A stretch of DNA of 62,677 bases. Origin: Streptomyces olivochromogenes. Lineage in GTDB: Bacteria; Actinomycetota; Actinomycetes; Streptomycetales; Streptomycetaceae. Under the pieces are notes generated by a model. It worked only from the letters and a program-made list of their open reading frames with translations. It was not told the DNA's origin and searched no databases. The stretch's first letter is position 1. Each line of letters begins with the position of its first letter. Where the stretch lies: assembly GCF_021538895.1 (NCBI RefSeq), contig NZ_JADDRL010000053.1, positions 1 through 62,677 of the forward strand, written 5' to 3'. The translations under genes and the position numbers were made by a program. Below are positions 43,083 through 51,804 of this stretch, one piece after another.

Positions 43083-44954
43083 ATGTCGGAGAACGCGGTG
43101 CGGAGACCCACCGGAACCATCGTCGCGGCCGGCGCGCTCTCGGCGGCGCTCCTCGTCGCCGGATGCGCCGCCGGCGGCGACCAGGACAGCGAGACCAGCG
43201 AGGAACTCCTCCTGCAGCCGGTCGGAGCCCAAGGCCCCGACCCATTCACCGGCTCCACGGCCACCACCGCGGACAACCGGACGCCGCGGTCCGAGGACGC
43301 CACGGGGGACACCTCCGTGCCGGTGACCGGGATGCGGACCCTGTCCGGCGGCACCCCCGGCCTGTACAGCGGCATCGCACGGGTCGGCAGCTGCGACGTG
43401 CAACGGCAGATCGGCTATCTGACCGCCGACCGGTCCAAGCGCCGCGCCTTCGCCGAGGCCGAGGGCATCTCGGAGGAGACCATCCCCGCCTACCTGCGGG
43501 GGCTGACCCCGGTCGTGCTGCGGGCCGACACCCGCGTCACCAGCCACGGCTACCGGGACGGGCGGGCGGCCTCGTTCCAGTCGGTGCTGCAGGCCGGCAC
43601 CGCCGTCCTCGTCGACGACCGGGGCATGCCCCGTGTCCGCTGCACCTGCGGCAACCCGCTGAAGGCGCCGGAGGCGACCGGGGGCGGCGCCCGCACCGGC
43701 GGGAGCTCCTGGGCCGGCTACCGGCCCGCCGACGTGGTCGAGGTGACACCGGCGCCGCAGGTCATGACCAGCCTCACGCTCATCGACCTCGGCAGCCGCA
43801 CCTGGATCGAACGCCGGACGGGCCACGACGTCGCCCGCGACCAGGTCGTACCGCCGCCGGACACACAGTCCACCGAGGAACCGGACCCCTACGAGACCGG
43901 CTCCGACGCGACCCCGGACGTCGGCCCCTCGGCCGCCCCGGCGGGCTGCACCGCCCCGAGGACCACCAAGCCGGAGATCGGCGGCGTCGCGGCCCCCGCG
44001 CTCCCGGCGGGCACCACGGACTGCGCTCCCTCCGCGGCCCCCACGGCCCGCCCCGGCAACCATCCGACCCCTACGGCCGCGGCCATCGCCCCTGGGACCA
44101 ACACGGGCACCGGCACGGGAGCCGGCTCCGGCACCGGGGCCGGGAAGACCGGCGGGGCCGACTCGGGCGGCGTGGTCCCTCCGGGGAGCGGGCTGACCGG
44201 GCAGGGCAGCGGCTTGACCGGGCAGGGCAACGGCTTGACCGGGCAGGGGAGCGGGCTGACGGGACAGGGCAGCGGCTTGACCGGCCAGGGGAACGGCTTG
44301 ACCGGGCAGGGCAGCGGTCTCACCGGCCAGGGGAACGGGTTGACCGGCCAAGGGAACAGCCTTACCGGCCAGGGCAGCAGTGGCCTGACCTACCAGGGGA
44401 GCGGCGCGCTCGACCCGGGATTCGGTGCACTCGACCCGGGCAACGGCTTTCCCGGCCAGGGCAGCGTCCTGCCCGACCAGTTCGGCGGAGTCTTTGGCCA
44501 GTTCAGCGGTGTCCCCTACCGGATCGGCGGAGTCCCGGACCAGTTCGGTGGTCTCTCCGGCCGGAACGGCGAAGTCCTGGACCAGTTCGGCGGTGTCCCG
44601 GGCCGGACCAGCGGAGCTTTGGACCAGTTCCGCGGCGTCCCCGACCCGAACAGCGAAGTCCCTGGCCAGCTGGACGGTGTCCCCGGCCGGAACGGCGAAG
44701 TCCTGGACCAGTTCGGCGGTGTCCCGGGCCGGATCGCCGGCGCCCCCGAGCCGTACACCGGTCTGCCCGATGCCGTCGTGGGCACCGGCCCGGCCGAGGG
44801 AACGTTCCCGGCGCTGCCCGTCGACCCCGGCATCGTCCCCGACGCCCCCACCGTCCCCAACGCTCCCGACGCCACCGGCGACGGCGGCGGCCTCGTCCCG
44901 GAGGGCGACGCGGCGCGCCGCCTGGGCGGCCCCAGCGGCGACATCGGCGGTTGA
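43083..44954 (+). CDS. Repeat-rich lipoprotein with a DUF6777-like domain
   Basis: The 623-residue product has lipobox LVAGC with Cys28. A globular domain (about 95-260) follows, with GIARVGSCDVQRQIGYLT, RAFAEAEGIS and a cysteine pair in RVRCTCGNPL, which I associate with DUF6777. The rest is low complexity: a Thr/Gly/Pro linker, nine SGLTGQG-type heptads, then 14-residue units such as NGEVLDQFGGVPGR, and an acidic/proline end. A cell-surface stalk is plausible. The start ATG 43083 lacks a strong ribosome site but no alternative fits the signal peptide. The SpoIIE-type phosphatase gene follows 59 bp later. Confidence 0.75.
   Translation: MSENAVRRPTGTIVAAGALSAALLVAGCAAGGDQDSETSEELLLQPVGAQGPDPFTGSTATTADNRTPRSEDATGDTSVPVTGMRTLSGGTPGLYSGIARVGSCDVQRQIGYLTADRSKRRAFAEAEGISEETIPAYLRGLTPVVLRADTRVTSHGYRDGRAASFQSVLQAGTAVLVDDRGMPRVRCTCGNPLKAPEATGGGARTGGSSWAGYRPADVVEVTPAPQVMTSLTLIDLGSRTWIERRTGHDVARDQVVPPPDTQSTEEPDPYETGSDATPDVGPSAAPAGCTAPRTTKPEIGGVAAPALPAGTTDCAPSAAPTARPGNHPTPTAAAIAPGTNTGTGTGAGSGTGAGKTGGADSGGVVPPGSGLTGQGSGLTGQGNGLTGQGSGLTGQGSGLTGQGNGLTGQGSGLTGQGNGLTGQGNSLTGQGSSGLTYQGSGALDPGFGALDPGNGFPGQGSVLPDQFGGVFGQFSGVPYRIGGVPDQFGGLSGRNGEVLDQFGGVPGRTSGALDQFRGVPDPNSEVPGQLDGVPGRNGEVLDQFGGVPGRIAGAPEPYTGLPDAVVGTGPAEGTFPALPVDPGIVPDAPTVPNAPDATGDGGGLVPEGDAARRLGGPSGDIGG
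44187..44375 (+). repeat. Nine 21-bp repeats encoding (S/N)GLTGQG
   Basis: Nine in-frame units of 21 bp encode SGLTGQG or NGLTGQG heptads, followed by one degenerate copy with an extra residue (SSGLTYQG). Third-position differences between copies are few, so the array is young or kept uniform by recombination. Confidence 0.9.
44563..44736 (+). repeat. Four 42-bp repeats encoding 14-residue units
   Basis: About four consecutive 14-residue units follow the heptads: NGEVLDQFGGVPGR, TSGALDQFRGVPDP, NSEVPGQLDGVPGR and again NGEVLDQFGGVPGR. The first and last are identical at protein level. Degenerate relatives (VLPDQFGGVFGQ, GGVPDQFGGLSGR) precede them. Confidence 0.8.
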
Positions 44955-45013
44955 GTGCGAACGTGCCGTCAACACCGGTCGAAGAATCGGGCGAATCCTG
45001 GCAAGGTGGCCCC

Positions 45014-47104
45014 ATGACTGATCGGGGAGTGACCGCCCTGTCAGTCCAGGAGGACTGGCCGGCGCACCCGGATCCGATCCTGGCGCTCAATCGCATGGGC
45101 ACCTTCGACTGGGATCTGGACTCCGGTCTCTTCCACATGGACGCCCAGGCGCACGAGGTGTTCGACATCCTCCCCGAGGAGTACGACGGACGCCCCGAGA
45201 GCCTGTCTCTGCGGGTGCCCCAGCCGGAGAGCAGCAGGCTCGACGCCGTGGTCTCCCAGGCCATCAAGGACGGCAGCGAGAACTACGGCGCGTACTTCCG
45301 CATCCGCTGCCGCGACGGCACCATGCGCTGGACGCACACCCAGGGCTACATCCGGCGCGACGAGACGGGCCGGCCCCGCCGGGTCATCGGCATCGTCCGG
45401 GACGCCACCCAGGAGCTGAAGGACATCGAGGCGAGCAGCCTCAGGGCCGCCCAGGAGGCGGGCGTCCGCCGGCAGACGAACGTCGTGCAGGTCATCACCG
45501 CCGCCCTCTCCCACGCCCGCAGCGTGCAGGACGTCATCGACGTCCTCAAGGACACCCACGGCGTACGGCACCTCGGCGCGACCAGCCTGGTCATGGGCCT
45601 GGTGGAGGCCGGCCGGATCCGGCTGGTCGCCGAGGGACCCGAGGGCAGCTTCGTCCCCGGCACCCGGGTCACCCGGATCGAAGAGCCCTACCCGATGGGC
45701 GAGGTCGTCCGCACGCTCACCCCGCGCTTCATCCAGTCCCCGGAGGAGTTCGCGGAGGGCTATCCGATCCTCTGGCCGCACATCACCGACCTCAACATCA
45801 CCTCCGCCGCCTACCTGCCCCTCATCGCGCAGGCCCGTCCGATCGGCGCGATGGGCCTGCTCTACGGCGACCGGCGCGGCTTCTCGGACGAGGAGCGCAC
45901 CGTCCTGGTCGCGCTCGGCAGCAGCATCGCGCAGAGCCTGCAGCGGGCCATGCTCTACGAGCAGGAGAAGGACCTCGCCCAGGGCCTCCAGCAGGCGATG
46001 CTGCCGCGCACCATCCCCAGCGTCCCCGGCGCCGACGTCGCCGTCCGCTACCGCTCCGCCTCCGCCGGGGGCGGCTCGCCCGGCCGGGACATCGGGGGCG
46101 ACTGGTACGACCTGATCCCCCTGCCGGGCGGCCGGGTGGGCGCCGTGATCGGCGACGTCCAGGGCCACGACACGCACGCGGCGGCCGTCATGGGCCAGCT
46201 GCGCATCGTGCTGCGCGCCTACGCCGCCGAGGGACACACCCCGGCCACCGTGATGGCCCGCGCCTCCGTCTTCCTGCACGAACTCGACACCGACCGGTTC
46301 GCCACCTGCCTGTACGCCGAGGCCGACCTGTCCACCGGCGTGGTCCAGGTCGTGCGCGCCGGTCACATCGACCCGCTGATCCGGGCGACCGACGGGAGCT
46401 GCCGCCGCGTCCCCGTGGACGGCGGACTGCCGCTCGGCCTGTCCGCGGAGTTCGGTCGGCTGGAGTACCCGGTCGCCACCCTCGAACTGGACCCCGGCCA
46501 GACCCTGCTGCTGTGCACCGACGGCCTCGTCGAACAGCCCGGCGTCGACCTCGACGACGGCGTGCTGGCCCTCACGCACGTGATCGCCGAGGGCCCGGAC
46601 GACGTGCGCGGACTCGCCAACCGCCTCATCGAGGTGGCCGAGGCACGCGGCGGCGACGACGACGTCGCGCTGCTCCTGCTGCGCCGCCGGGTCCTGGACA
46701 CCGTACGGACCGGCGGCCGGCTCCAGCAGCACGTGACCCCCGGCGACCCGGAGGCCCTGACGCTGGCCCGGCACATGATCCGCGCCGCGGTCCGCGCCTG
46801 GGGCGCCCGGGACCGTGCCGACGAGATCGAGCTGGTCGCCGACGAGCTGATCACCAACGCCCTGATGCACACCGAGGGCTCCGCGATCGTCACCCTCAGG
46901 GTGCTCACCGGCACCGAGCACCGGATACGCGTGGAGGTCGAGGACTCCTCCAGCGCCCTGCCGCGCCGCCGGGAGGCGGGGGAGTCCGGCGTCTCCGGGC
47001 GGGGCCTGCTGCTCGTCGACCGGCTCACCGACGTGTGGGGGGTCGAGGCGCGGGGCGGCGGCAAGTGCGTGTGGTGCGAGTTCCTGATGACCGAGCGCCG
47101 CTGA
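45014..47104 (+). CDS. PAS-GAF-SpoIIE phosphatase-HATPase regulatory protein
   Basis: The 696-residue cytoplasmic protein joins a PAS-like sensor (about 25-140; FDWDLDSGLFHMDAQAHEVF), a GAF domain (about 155-310), a PP2C/SpoIIE serine phosphatase (about 330-550; RDIGGDWYDL, GDVQGHDTHAAAVMGQL, CTDGLVEQPG, GGDDDVALLLL) and a C-terminal RsbW-like ATPase domain (VADELITNALMHT, SGRGLLLVDRL). Such proteins, numerous in Streptomyces, act in partner-switching control of sigma factors: the phosphatase acts on an anti-anti-sigma factor and the kinase domain on the same or another. No such partner is adjacent. ATG 45014 fits the domain start. Confidence 0.92.
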   Translation: MTDRGVTALSVQEDWPAHPDPILALNRMGTFDWDLDSGLFHMDAQAHEVFDILPEEYDGRPESLSLRVPQPESSRLDAVVSQAIKDGSENYGAYFRIRCRDGTMRWTHTQGYIRRDETGRPRRVIGIVRDATQELKDIEASSLRAAQEAGVRRQTNVVQVITAALSHARSVQDVIDVLKDTHGVRHLGATSLVMGLVEAGRIRLVAEGPEGSFVPGTRVTRIEEPYPMGEVVRTLTPRFIQSPEEFAEGYPILWPHITDLNITSAAYLPLIAQARPIGAMGLLYGDRRGFSDEERTVLVALGSSIAQSLQRAMLYEQEKDLAQGLQQAMLPRTIPSVPGADVAVRYRSASAGGGSPGRDIGGDWYDLIPLPGGRVGAVIGDVQGHDTHAAAVMGQLRIVLRAYAAEGHTPATVMARASVFLHELDTDRFATCLYAEADLSTGVVQVVRAGHIDPLIRATDGSCRRVPVDGGLPLGLSAEFGRLEYPVATLELDPGQTLLLCTDGLVEQPGVDLDDGVLALTHVIAEGPDDVRGLANRLIEVAEARGGDDDVALLLLRRRVLDTVRTGGRLQQHVTPGDPEALTLARHMIRAAVRAWGARDRADEIELVADELITNALMHTEGSAIVTLRVLTGTEHRIRVEVEDSSSALPRRREAGESGVSGRGLLLVDRLTDVWGVEARGGGKCVWCEFLMTERR

Positions 47105-47135
47105 CCCCAGGGGCCCCGGATGGCACTCTGGACCC

Positions 47136-47999
47136 ATGCCGGAACTGCCCGAGGTCGAAGCGCTCAAGGACTTCCTCACCGAGAACCTCGTCGGCCACGA
47201 GGTCGTTCGGGTGCTGCCCGTGGCGATCAGCGTCCTGAAGACGTACGACCCCCCGGTCGGCGCCTTCGAGGGCAGCGCGGTCACCGGTGTGCGCCGGCAC
47301 GGGAAGTTCCTCGACATCGAGGGCGACTCCGGTCTGCACTTCGTCACCCATCTGGCCCGCGCGGGCTGGCTGCAGTGGAAGGACCGGCTGCCCGACGGCC
47401 CGCCGCGCCCCGGCAAGGGCCCGCTCGCGCTCAGGGTCGCCCTGGAGACCGGCGCGGGCTTCGACCTGACGGAGGCCGGCACGCAGAAGCGGCTCGCGGT
47501 GTACCTCGTACGGGATCCCCAGGAGGTGCCGGGCGTGGCCCGGCTGGGTCCGGATCCGCTCGCCGACGACTTCGACGAGGAGCGGTTCGCGGCGCTGCTG
47601 AAGGACGAACGGCGTCAGCTCAAGGGAGCCATGCGCGACCAGAGCCTGATCGCCGGGGTGGGCAACGCCTACAGCGACGAGATCCTGCACGCGGCGCGGA
47701 TGTCCCCCTTCAAGCTCGCCGCCTCCCTCACCCCGGAAGAGGTACGGAGCCTCTACGCGGCGCTGCGCACCACTCTCACCGAGGCGGTCGAGCGCTCCCG
47801 CGGTCTCGCCGCCGGACGCCTCAAGGCGGAGAAGAAGAGCGGCCTGCGCGTCCACGGCCGCACCGGCGAGCCCTGCCCGGTCTGCGGCGACACCGTCCGC
47901 GAGGTGTCCTTCAGCGACTCCTCGCTGCAGTACTGCCCGACCTGTCAGACGGGCGGCAAACCGCTGGCGGACCGCAGGATGTCGCGGCTGCTGAAGTAG
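47136..47999 (+). CDS. Fpg/Nei-family DNA glycosylase/AP lyase
   Basis: The 287-residue base-excision repair enzyme begins MPELPEVEAL, placing catalytic Pro2 and Glu3 after Met removal. The helix-two-turn-helix has DQSLIAGVGNAYSDE with its conserved Asn. The C-terminal zinc finger is CPVC-x16-CPTC. Where Fpg/Nei proteins usually have a GGRGT turn with a DNA-contacting Arg before the last Cys pair, this one reads SDSSLQY. Substrate preference (8-oxoG or oxidised pyrimidines) cannot be predicted. The start is 31 bp after the phosphatase stop, so the genes may be co-transcribed. Confidence 0.9.
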   Translation: MPELPEVEALKDFLTENLVGHEVVRVLPVAISVLKTYDPPVGAFEGSAVTGVRRHGKFLDIEGDSGLHFVTHLARAGWLQWKDRLPDGPPRPGKGPLALRVALETGAGFDLTEAGTQKRLAVYLVRDPQEVPGVARLGPDPLADDFDEERFAALLKDERRQLKGAMRDQSLIAGVGNAYSDEILHAARMSPFKLAASLTPEEVRSLYAALRTTLTEAVERSRGLAAGRLKAEKKSGLRVHGRTGEPCPVCGDTVREVSFSDSSLQYCPTCQTGGKPLADRRMSRLLK

Positions 48000-48008
48000 C
48001 CCGAGTGC

Positions 48009-48260
48009 TCACCACTGCCTGCTCACGATGTTGTAGGCGATGCTCCAGAGCACGGCCAGGACGAGGACCGGGACCGCGCAGCGCCTCGCCACCGAGGTCA
48101 TGGAACGCGTGGTGGTCTTCGCCCACTGGGTGGAGCGCGTGCGCTGCGCGCTCAGCCGCGCCGGGCGAGAGCCCCGAGGGGGAGGGCCGCCGCCGCGGTG
48201 ACCAGGGCGGTGATGAGGAGTGGGAGCACTCCGTGGCCTTTGACGGACTGCGCGAACTCG
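48009..48260 (-). pseudogene. Possible remnant of a small membrane protein
   Basis: Between the glycosylase and anti-sigma genes there is no intact gene, but the minus strand has two hydrophobic pieces in different frames. One is KGHGVLPLLITALVTAAAAL (about 48175-48245). The other is a 30-residue frame from ATG 48101 to 48009 (ARRCAVPVLVLAVLWSIAYN, then IVSRQW). Together they resemble a two-helix membrane protein broken by a frameshift. A genuine 30-residue membrane peptide, or chance, cannot be excluded. Confidence 0.3.
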
Positions 48261-48369
48261 CCCGGGGCCGTGGGGTGGCAAATCTGGCAAGTCCGTTGCC
48301 GGGCAACGTGATTGACGTTTCAACGGCGTGATCCACGCTTCAACCGCCGGCTCCCGTCGGCCGGTGTCG

Positions 48370-49026
48370 TCAGTCGGTGTCCAGCGTCACCAGGTGATCC
48401 CCGTCCGTGGTGCGCACCTCGAACCGGTCGATCTCGTCGGAGTGCATCGCGGAGCCGCCCCGCACGGTGATCGCCCCGGAACCGTGTCCGGTCTCGGCCC
48501 AGCTGGCCACGATCTGCTCCGAGCCGTCGTCGCCGACGGCGACGAGGTTGCAGGAGTGCGGGCCCTTCGCGTCCTTCACCCGCAGCTCCAGCTGGCTGCC
48601 CCAGTCCGCGTCCAGCGTTCTGACCTGCGCCCATACGCCCGACTTCGGGTCGGTCGCCGCCGTGACGGAGCCGGGCGCGCCGCTCGTGCCGGCGGTCTGC
48701 ACGGCGATCCCGGCACCGGCCACGGCGAGCACCACGCAGGCCGCCAGGCCGTACAGGAAGCGTCGGCCGCGGGCCCGGTGCCGCGTCGCCACCTCGCCCA
48801 TCAGACTGTCCAGCAGCCGGGGACCGGGCTGGGTCATGGGGTGCACGAAGCGCGGCGTGGCCCGCCGGTACAGCATCAACTGCCGTGTCGTGGGGCCGAA
48901 TTCGGTCACGTGCGCCGCGCAGCGAGGGCACTCCATGAGGTGGTCCTCGAAACGGAACGCCTCCGCTTCGTCCAGCACGCCGAGCGCATATGCGCCGACG
49001 TCGCCATGCCTTTCCAGGGACCTCAT
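48370..49026 (-). CDS. Zinc-binding (ZAS) membrane anti-sigma factor
   Basis: The 218-residue product has a cytoplasmic ZAS domain with H29-x3-C33-x2-C36 (HLMECPRC), typical of anti-sigma factors that hold ECF sigma factors. One transmembrane helix (about 90-112, LYGLAACVVLAVAGAG) and an extracytoplasmic beta-rich sensor domain (about 120-218) follow. The cognate sigma factor is probably the ECF gene at 49848, separated from it by one gene on the same strand. The sensor end suggests release in response to an envelope signal, possibly by proteolysis. Confidence 0.88.
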   Translation of the reverse strand: MRSLERHGDVGAYALGVLDEAEAFRFEDHLMECPRCAAHVTEFGPTTRQLMLYRRATPRFVHPMTQPGPRLLDSLMGEVATRHRARGRRFLYGLAACVVLAVAGAGIAVQTAGTSGAPGSVTAATDPKSGVWAQVRTLDADWGSQLELRVKDAKGPHSCNLVAVGDDGSEQIVASWAETGHGSGAITVRGGSAMHSDEIDRFEVRTTDGDHLVTLDTD

Positions 49027-49177
49027 GCCGAATCCTCGTGCCGAAGGGTGTGGGTGTTGTTACTCCTTGCTCCCACCCGTACGCACCAGACAGCCGAATC
49101 ACTCAAGCCACGTACAGAATCGTAATCAAGGGATTCGGAGCGGCCGGGGCAGCGGATTGGTCCCTCTTCGAAGAACC

Positions 49178-49693
49178 TCAAAAAAGATGGATGGCCAGGT
49201 GTCCGAGGGGCAGCCCGAGCTGCCAGGCGGGGGTCCAGACCTTCGGCCCGTCCTCTTCCCCGACCACGGATCCACCCCCCGGCACCGCGTCCAGGTCCGG
49301 GGCGAGCAGCTCGGTCTCCTGGAGCCAGCGCCAGGCCTCCGCCGCCAGCTCCAGGTCCGGTGAGGGGGATCCCGTCGCGGCCGCCTCGGCGCCGAGCTGT
49401 GCCATGCGCTCGCGCACCCAGTCCTGCCACGGCTGGTCGTACGCCGTCAGCGACAGCCAGGTCTCCAGCTGGGTGACGACCCGGATCCCGGAGAGTTCGC
49501 CGTCGGTGTCGGAGAGGAAGATGGTCAGGGCCAGCGCGTCGCGGCCGGCGCGGAACTCGAAGGACGTGGGCGGCATCAGGTCGCCGGTGCGCAGCAGTTC
49601 GTCGGCGATGTACTCCGCGTACAACCACGCCATGGGGACGACCAGTTCACCGCCGCCGGTGCCGTCCGTGCTCTCTTGACCTCTGTGCAGCAT
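49178..49693 (-). CDS. Conserved-looking protein of unknown function between sigma and anti-sigma genes
   Basis: The 171-residue product is acidic and soluble, without signal peptide or membrane helix. Segments such as VPMAWLYAEYIADELLRTGD and TFLSDTD-like IFLSDTDGEL, with many Trp and Leu, suggest a compact alpha/beta fold. I do not recognise the family. ATG 49693 is chosen because GGAAGGCAGGAAGGG precedes it; an open frame continues to 49813. Its place between an ECF sigma gene and its likely anti-sigma factor hints at a role in the same signalling pathway. Confidence 0.7.
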   Translation of the reverse strand: MLHRGQESTDGTGGGELVVPMAWLYAEYIADELLRTGDLMPPTSFEFRAGRDALALTIFLSDTDGELSGIRVVTQLETWLSLTAYDQPWQDWVRERMAQLGAEAAATGSPSPDLELAAEAWRWLQETELLAPDLDAVPGGGSVVGEEDGPKVWTPAWQLGLPLGHLAIHLF

Positions 49694-49847
49694 CCCTTCC
49701 TGCCTTCCTCCGGTGCGTACGCGTCGCCCGAACCCGGGCCGGGGCTCCGGTCGCCGGGCTCCTTCCGGAACACGGATGAAGACAGCTGATTGCTCAAACG
49801 TGGTCCTCAGCAAGGCACTTTGCGAAGGCTTTGCATGGACGTGGGTT

Positions 49848-50396
49848 TCATCGCAGGTCGGCCGCGTATCCCGGAAGCACCCTGCGCAGGGCGCGCAGCG
49901 CGTAGTAAGCGCGCGACTTCACCGTACCGGGCGGGATTCCCAGGGACTGCGCGGCCTCCGCAACACTCGCCCCTCGGAAATACACGAGCACCAGGACTTC
50001 ACGGTGCTCCGGAGTGAGAGTCTTCACAGCCTCGCGGACATCCAGCGCGGCGGCCGAGCGTTCGGCGTGGTCGGCGATCACCCGGGCGTTCTCCAGGATC
50101 GCGTCGCCGACCTCCGGCGGGCGCGCCTGCCGGGCCCGGCGCGCGTCGATGGCGAGCCGCCGACCCACGGTCAGCAGCCAGGGCCGTACGGATTCGAAGG
50201 CGTCGGCGCGCAGCGCCTCGGGGTGCTGCCAGGCGCGTACGAAGGTCTCCTGGACGAGGTCCTCGGCCCGTTGCCGGTCCCCGTCGCACAGCCGCAGCAG
50301 CAGCGCGAAGAGGGGTCGGCCGTGCTCGCGCTGGAGCGCGGCGAGCTCGTGCTCGGCGGTCGTCGTCCCGTCGGGAAGGGTGGTTCCGGCCGTCAT
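49848..50396 (-). CDS. ECF-family RNA polymerase sigma factor
   Basis: The 182-residue product has region 2 (LFALLLRLCDGDRQRAEDLV, then QETFVRAWQHPEAL) and region 4 (LTPEHREVLVLVYFRGASVA, then EAAQSLGIPPGTVKSRAYYA). It lacks regions 1 and 3, as usual for ECF sigma factors. The start ATG 50396 gives a standard length; an upstream ATG at 50441 would add 15 residues. Control by the membrane ZAS anti-sigma factor encoded at 48370 is likely. Its promoter targets are not identifiable here. Confidence 0.92.
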   Translation of the reverse strand: MTAGTTLPDGTTTAEHELAALQREHGRPLFALLLRLCDGDRQRAEDLVQETFVRAWQHPEALRADAFESVRPWLLTVGRRLAIDARRARQARPPEVGDAILENARVIADHAERSAAALDVREAVKTLTPEHREVLVLVYFRGASVAEAAQSLGIPPGTVKSRAYYALRALRRVLPGYAADLR

Positions 50397-50624
50397 GGCC
50401 GTATGCCACCGCAGGGGCTGTCGCGTGGACAGGGTGCGCACACGGGTCTGCGGCGGACGGTCGATCGCGTCGACGAACGGTGCGACGAACGGTCCGTCAG
50501 ACCCCTTTGGCGGACACCGGACGGGTTAATGAGGGTGCCCGGGCCGTTTGCCGGGGCGGCCAGATTCGTACCCATAGAGCAGTAAATACGGTTATCCGGC
50601 ATTCGGCATCTCTGGGGTGAACCG

Positions 50625-51785
50625 ATGATCACGCGCAGACGAACCGCGGCGCTGGCCCTGACCGCCCTCCTCGCGGCGGGCGCCGCCTGCCAGGCCCACG
50701 AGCGGCAGGACCCCACCCAGCCCGCCCAGCCCGGCCGGGCGGCCCCGCCCGTCGCCCGCGGTTTCACGCTCGTCGCCTCCGGCGACGTTCTGCCGCAGGC
50801 CTCCGTCATGGAGCGGGCCCAGTTCGACGCGGGTGGCCAGGGTTTCGACTTCCGCCCGATGCTGTCGGGTGTGCAACCGGTCGTGGCCGGCGCCGATCTG
50901 GCGCTGTGTCACATGGAGAGCGTCTACGGCGCGAACGGCGACTACTCCGGCTACCCGTTGCTGAAGTCCCCGCCGGAGGTGGCCCTCGGCCTCGTCGCCA
51001 CCGGCTACGACGGCTGCTCCACCGCCTCCAGCCACTCCCTGGACGACGGCGCCGCCGGCATCGGGCGCACCCTGGACGCCATGGACCGGGCGGGCCTCAG
51101 GCACGCCGGGACCGCGCGCAGCGAGGGCGAGGCCCGCACCGCCACGCTCCTGCCGGCGGGGCCCGCGAAGGTGGCGCACCTGTCGTACACGTACGGCACG
51201 AACGGTCTCGCGCTGCCGCAGGGCCAGCCCTGGGCCGTCAACCTGATCGACGAGCAGCGCATCGTCGCCGACGCCCGCGCGGCCCGGGCCGCCGGTGCCG
51301 ACGTGGTGGTCCTCTCCCTGCACTGGGGCACCGAGTGGCGGGACGACCCCGACGAGCAGCAACTCGCCCTCGCCAAGCGGCTCACCGCCTCGCGCTCGGG
51401 CGGCCGCCCCGACATCGACCTCATCCTCGGCACGCACACGCACGTCCCACAGGCGTACGAGAAGATCAACGGCACCTGGGTGGTCTACGGCCTGGGCGAC
51501 CAGATCGCCGGCGAGATGACCGACCAGCAGGGCAACCGGGACCCGCGCGCCAACGAGTCCACCCTCGGCCGCTTCACCTTCGCCCCGCCCGCCAAGCCCG
51601 GCGGCCGCTGGGAGGTGACCAGGGCCGAGTTCGTCCCGCAGATGTTCGACCTCGACGCCGGCCGCGTGGTGGACCTGAACGCGGCCATCGCCCAGGGCGC
51701 CGACTTCACGTTCGTGCGCGACCGGATCCGGGACGTGGTCCTCGGCCGGGGCGCCGCCAAGGACGGTCTGGTCATGGGCGGCTGA
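50625..51785 (+). CDS. CapA-family lipoprotein (poly-gamma-glutamate synthesis PgsA/CapA-like)
   Basis: The 386-residue product has a lipoprotein-type signal (ITRRRTAALALTALLAAG) with AGAAC and Cys22. A calcineurin-like CapA metallophosphoesterase fold follows: TLVASGDVLPQ, LALCHMESVY, SHSLDDGAAG, VVVLSLHWGTEW and LILGTHTHVPQ hold the metal-site Asp, Glu and His residues. In Bacillus, CapA/PgsA takes part in poly-gamma-glutamate export, but no capB or capC genes are here. Many actinobacteria have solitary CapA proteins of unknown role. Confidence 0.87.
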   Translation: MITRRRTAALALTALLAAGAACQAHERQDPTQPAQPGRAAPPVARGFTLVASGDVLPQASVMERAQFDAGGQGFDFRPMLSGVQPVVAGADLALCHMESVYGANGDYSGYPLLKSPPEVALGLVATGYDGCSTASSHSLDDGAAGIGRTLDAMDRAGLRHAGTARSEGEARTATLLPAGPAKVAHLSYTYGTNGLALPQGQPWAVNLIDEQRIVADARAARAAGADVVVLSLHWGTEWRDDPDEQQLALAKRLTASRSGGRPDIDLILGTHTHVPQAYEKINGTWVVYGLGDQIAGEMTDQQGNRDPRANESTLGRFTFAPPAKPGGRWEVTRAEFVPQMFDLDAGRVVDLNAAIAQGADFTFVRDRIRDVVLGRGAAKDGLVMGG

Positions 51786-51804
51786 CGCCCTGTCCGCGGG
51801 GCGT

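Noticed and set aside
43163..47104. 1313-codon plus-strand frame spanning the lipoprotein and phosphatase genes
   Set aside because: Only its second part, from ATG 45014, encodes the phosphatase. The first part reads the lipoprotein gene in the wrong frame as Arg/Pro-rich sequence.
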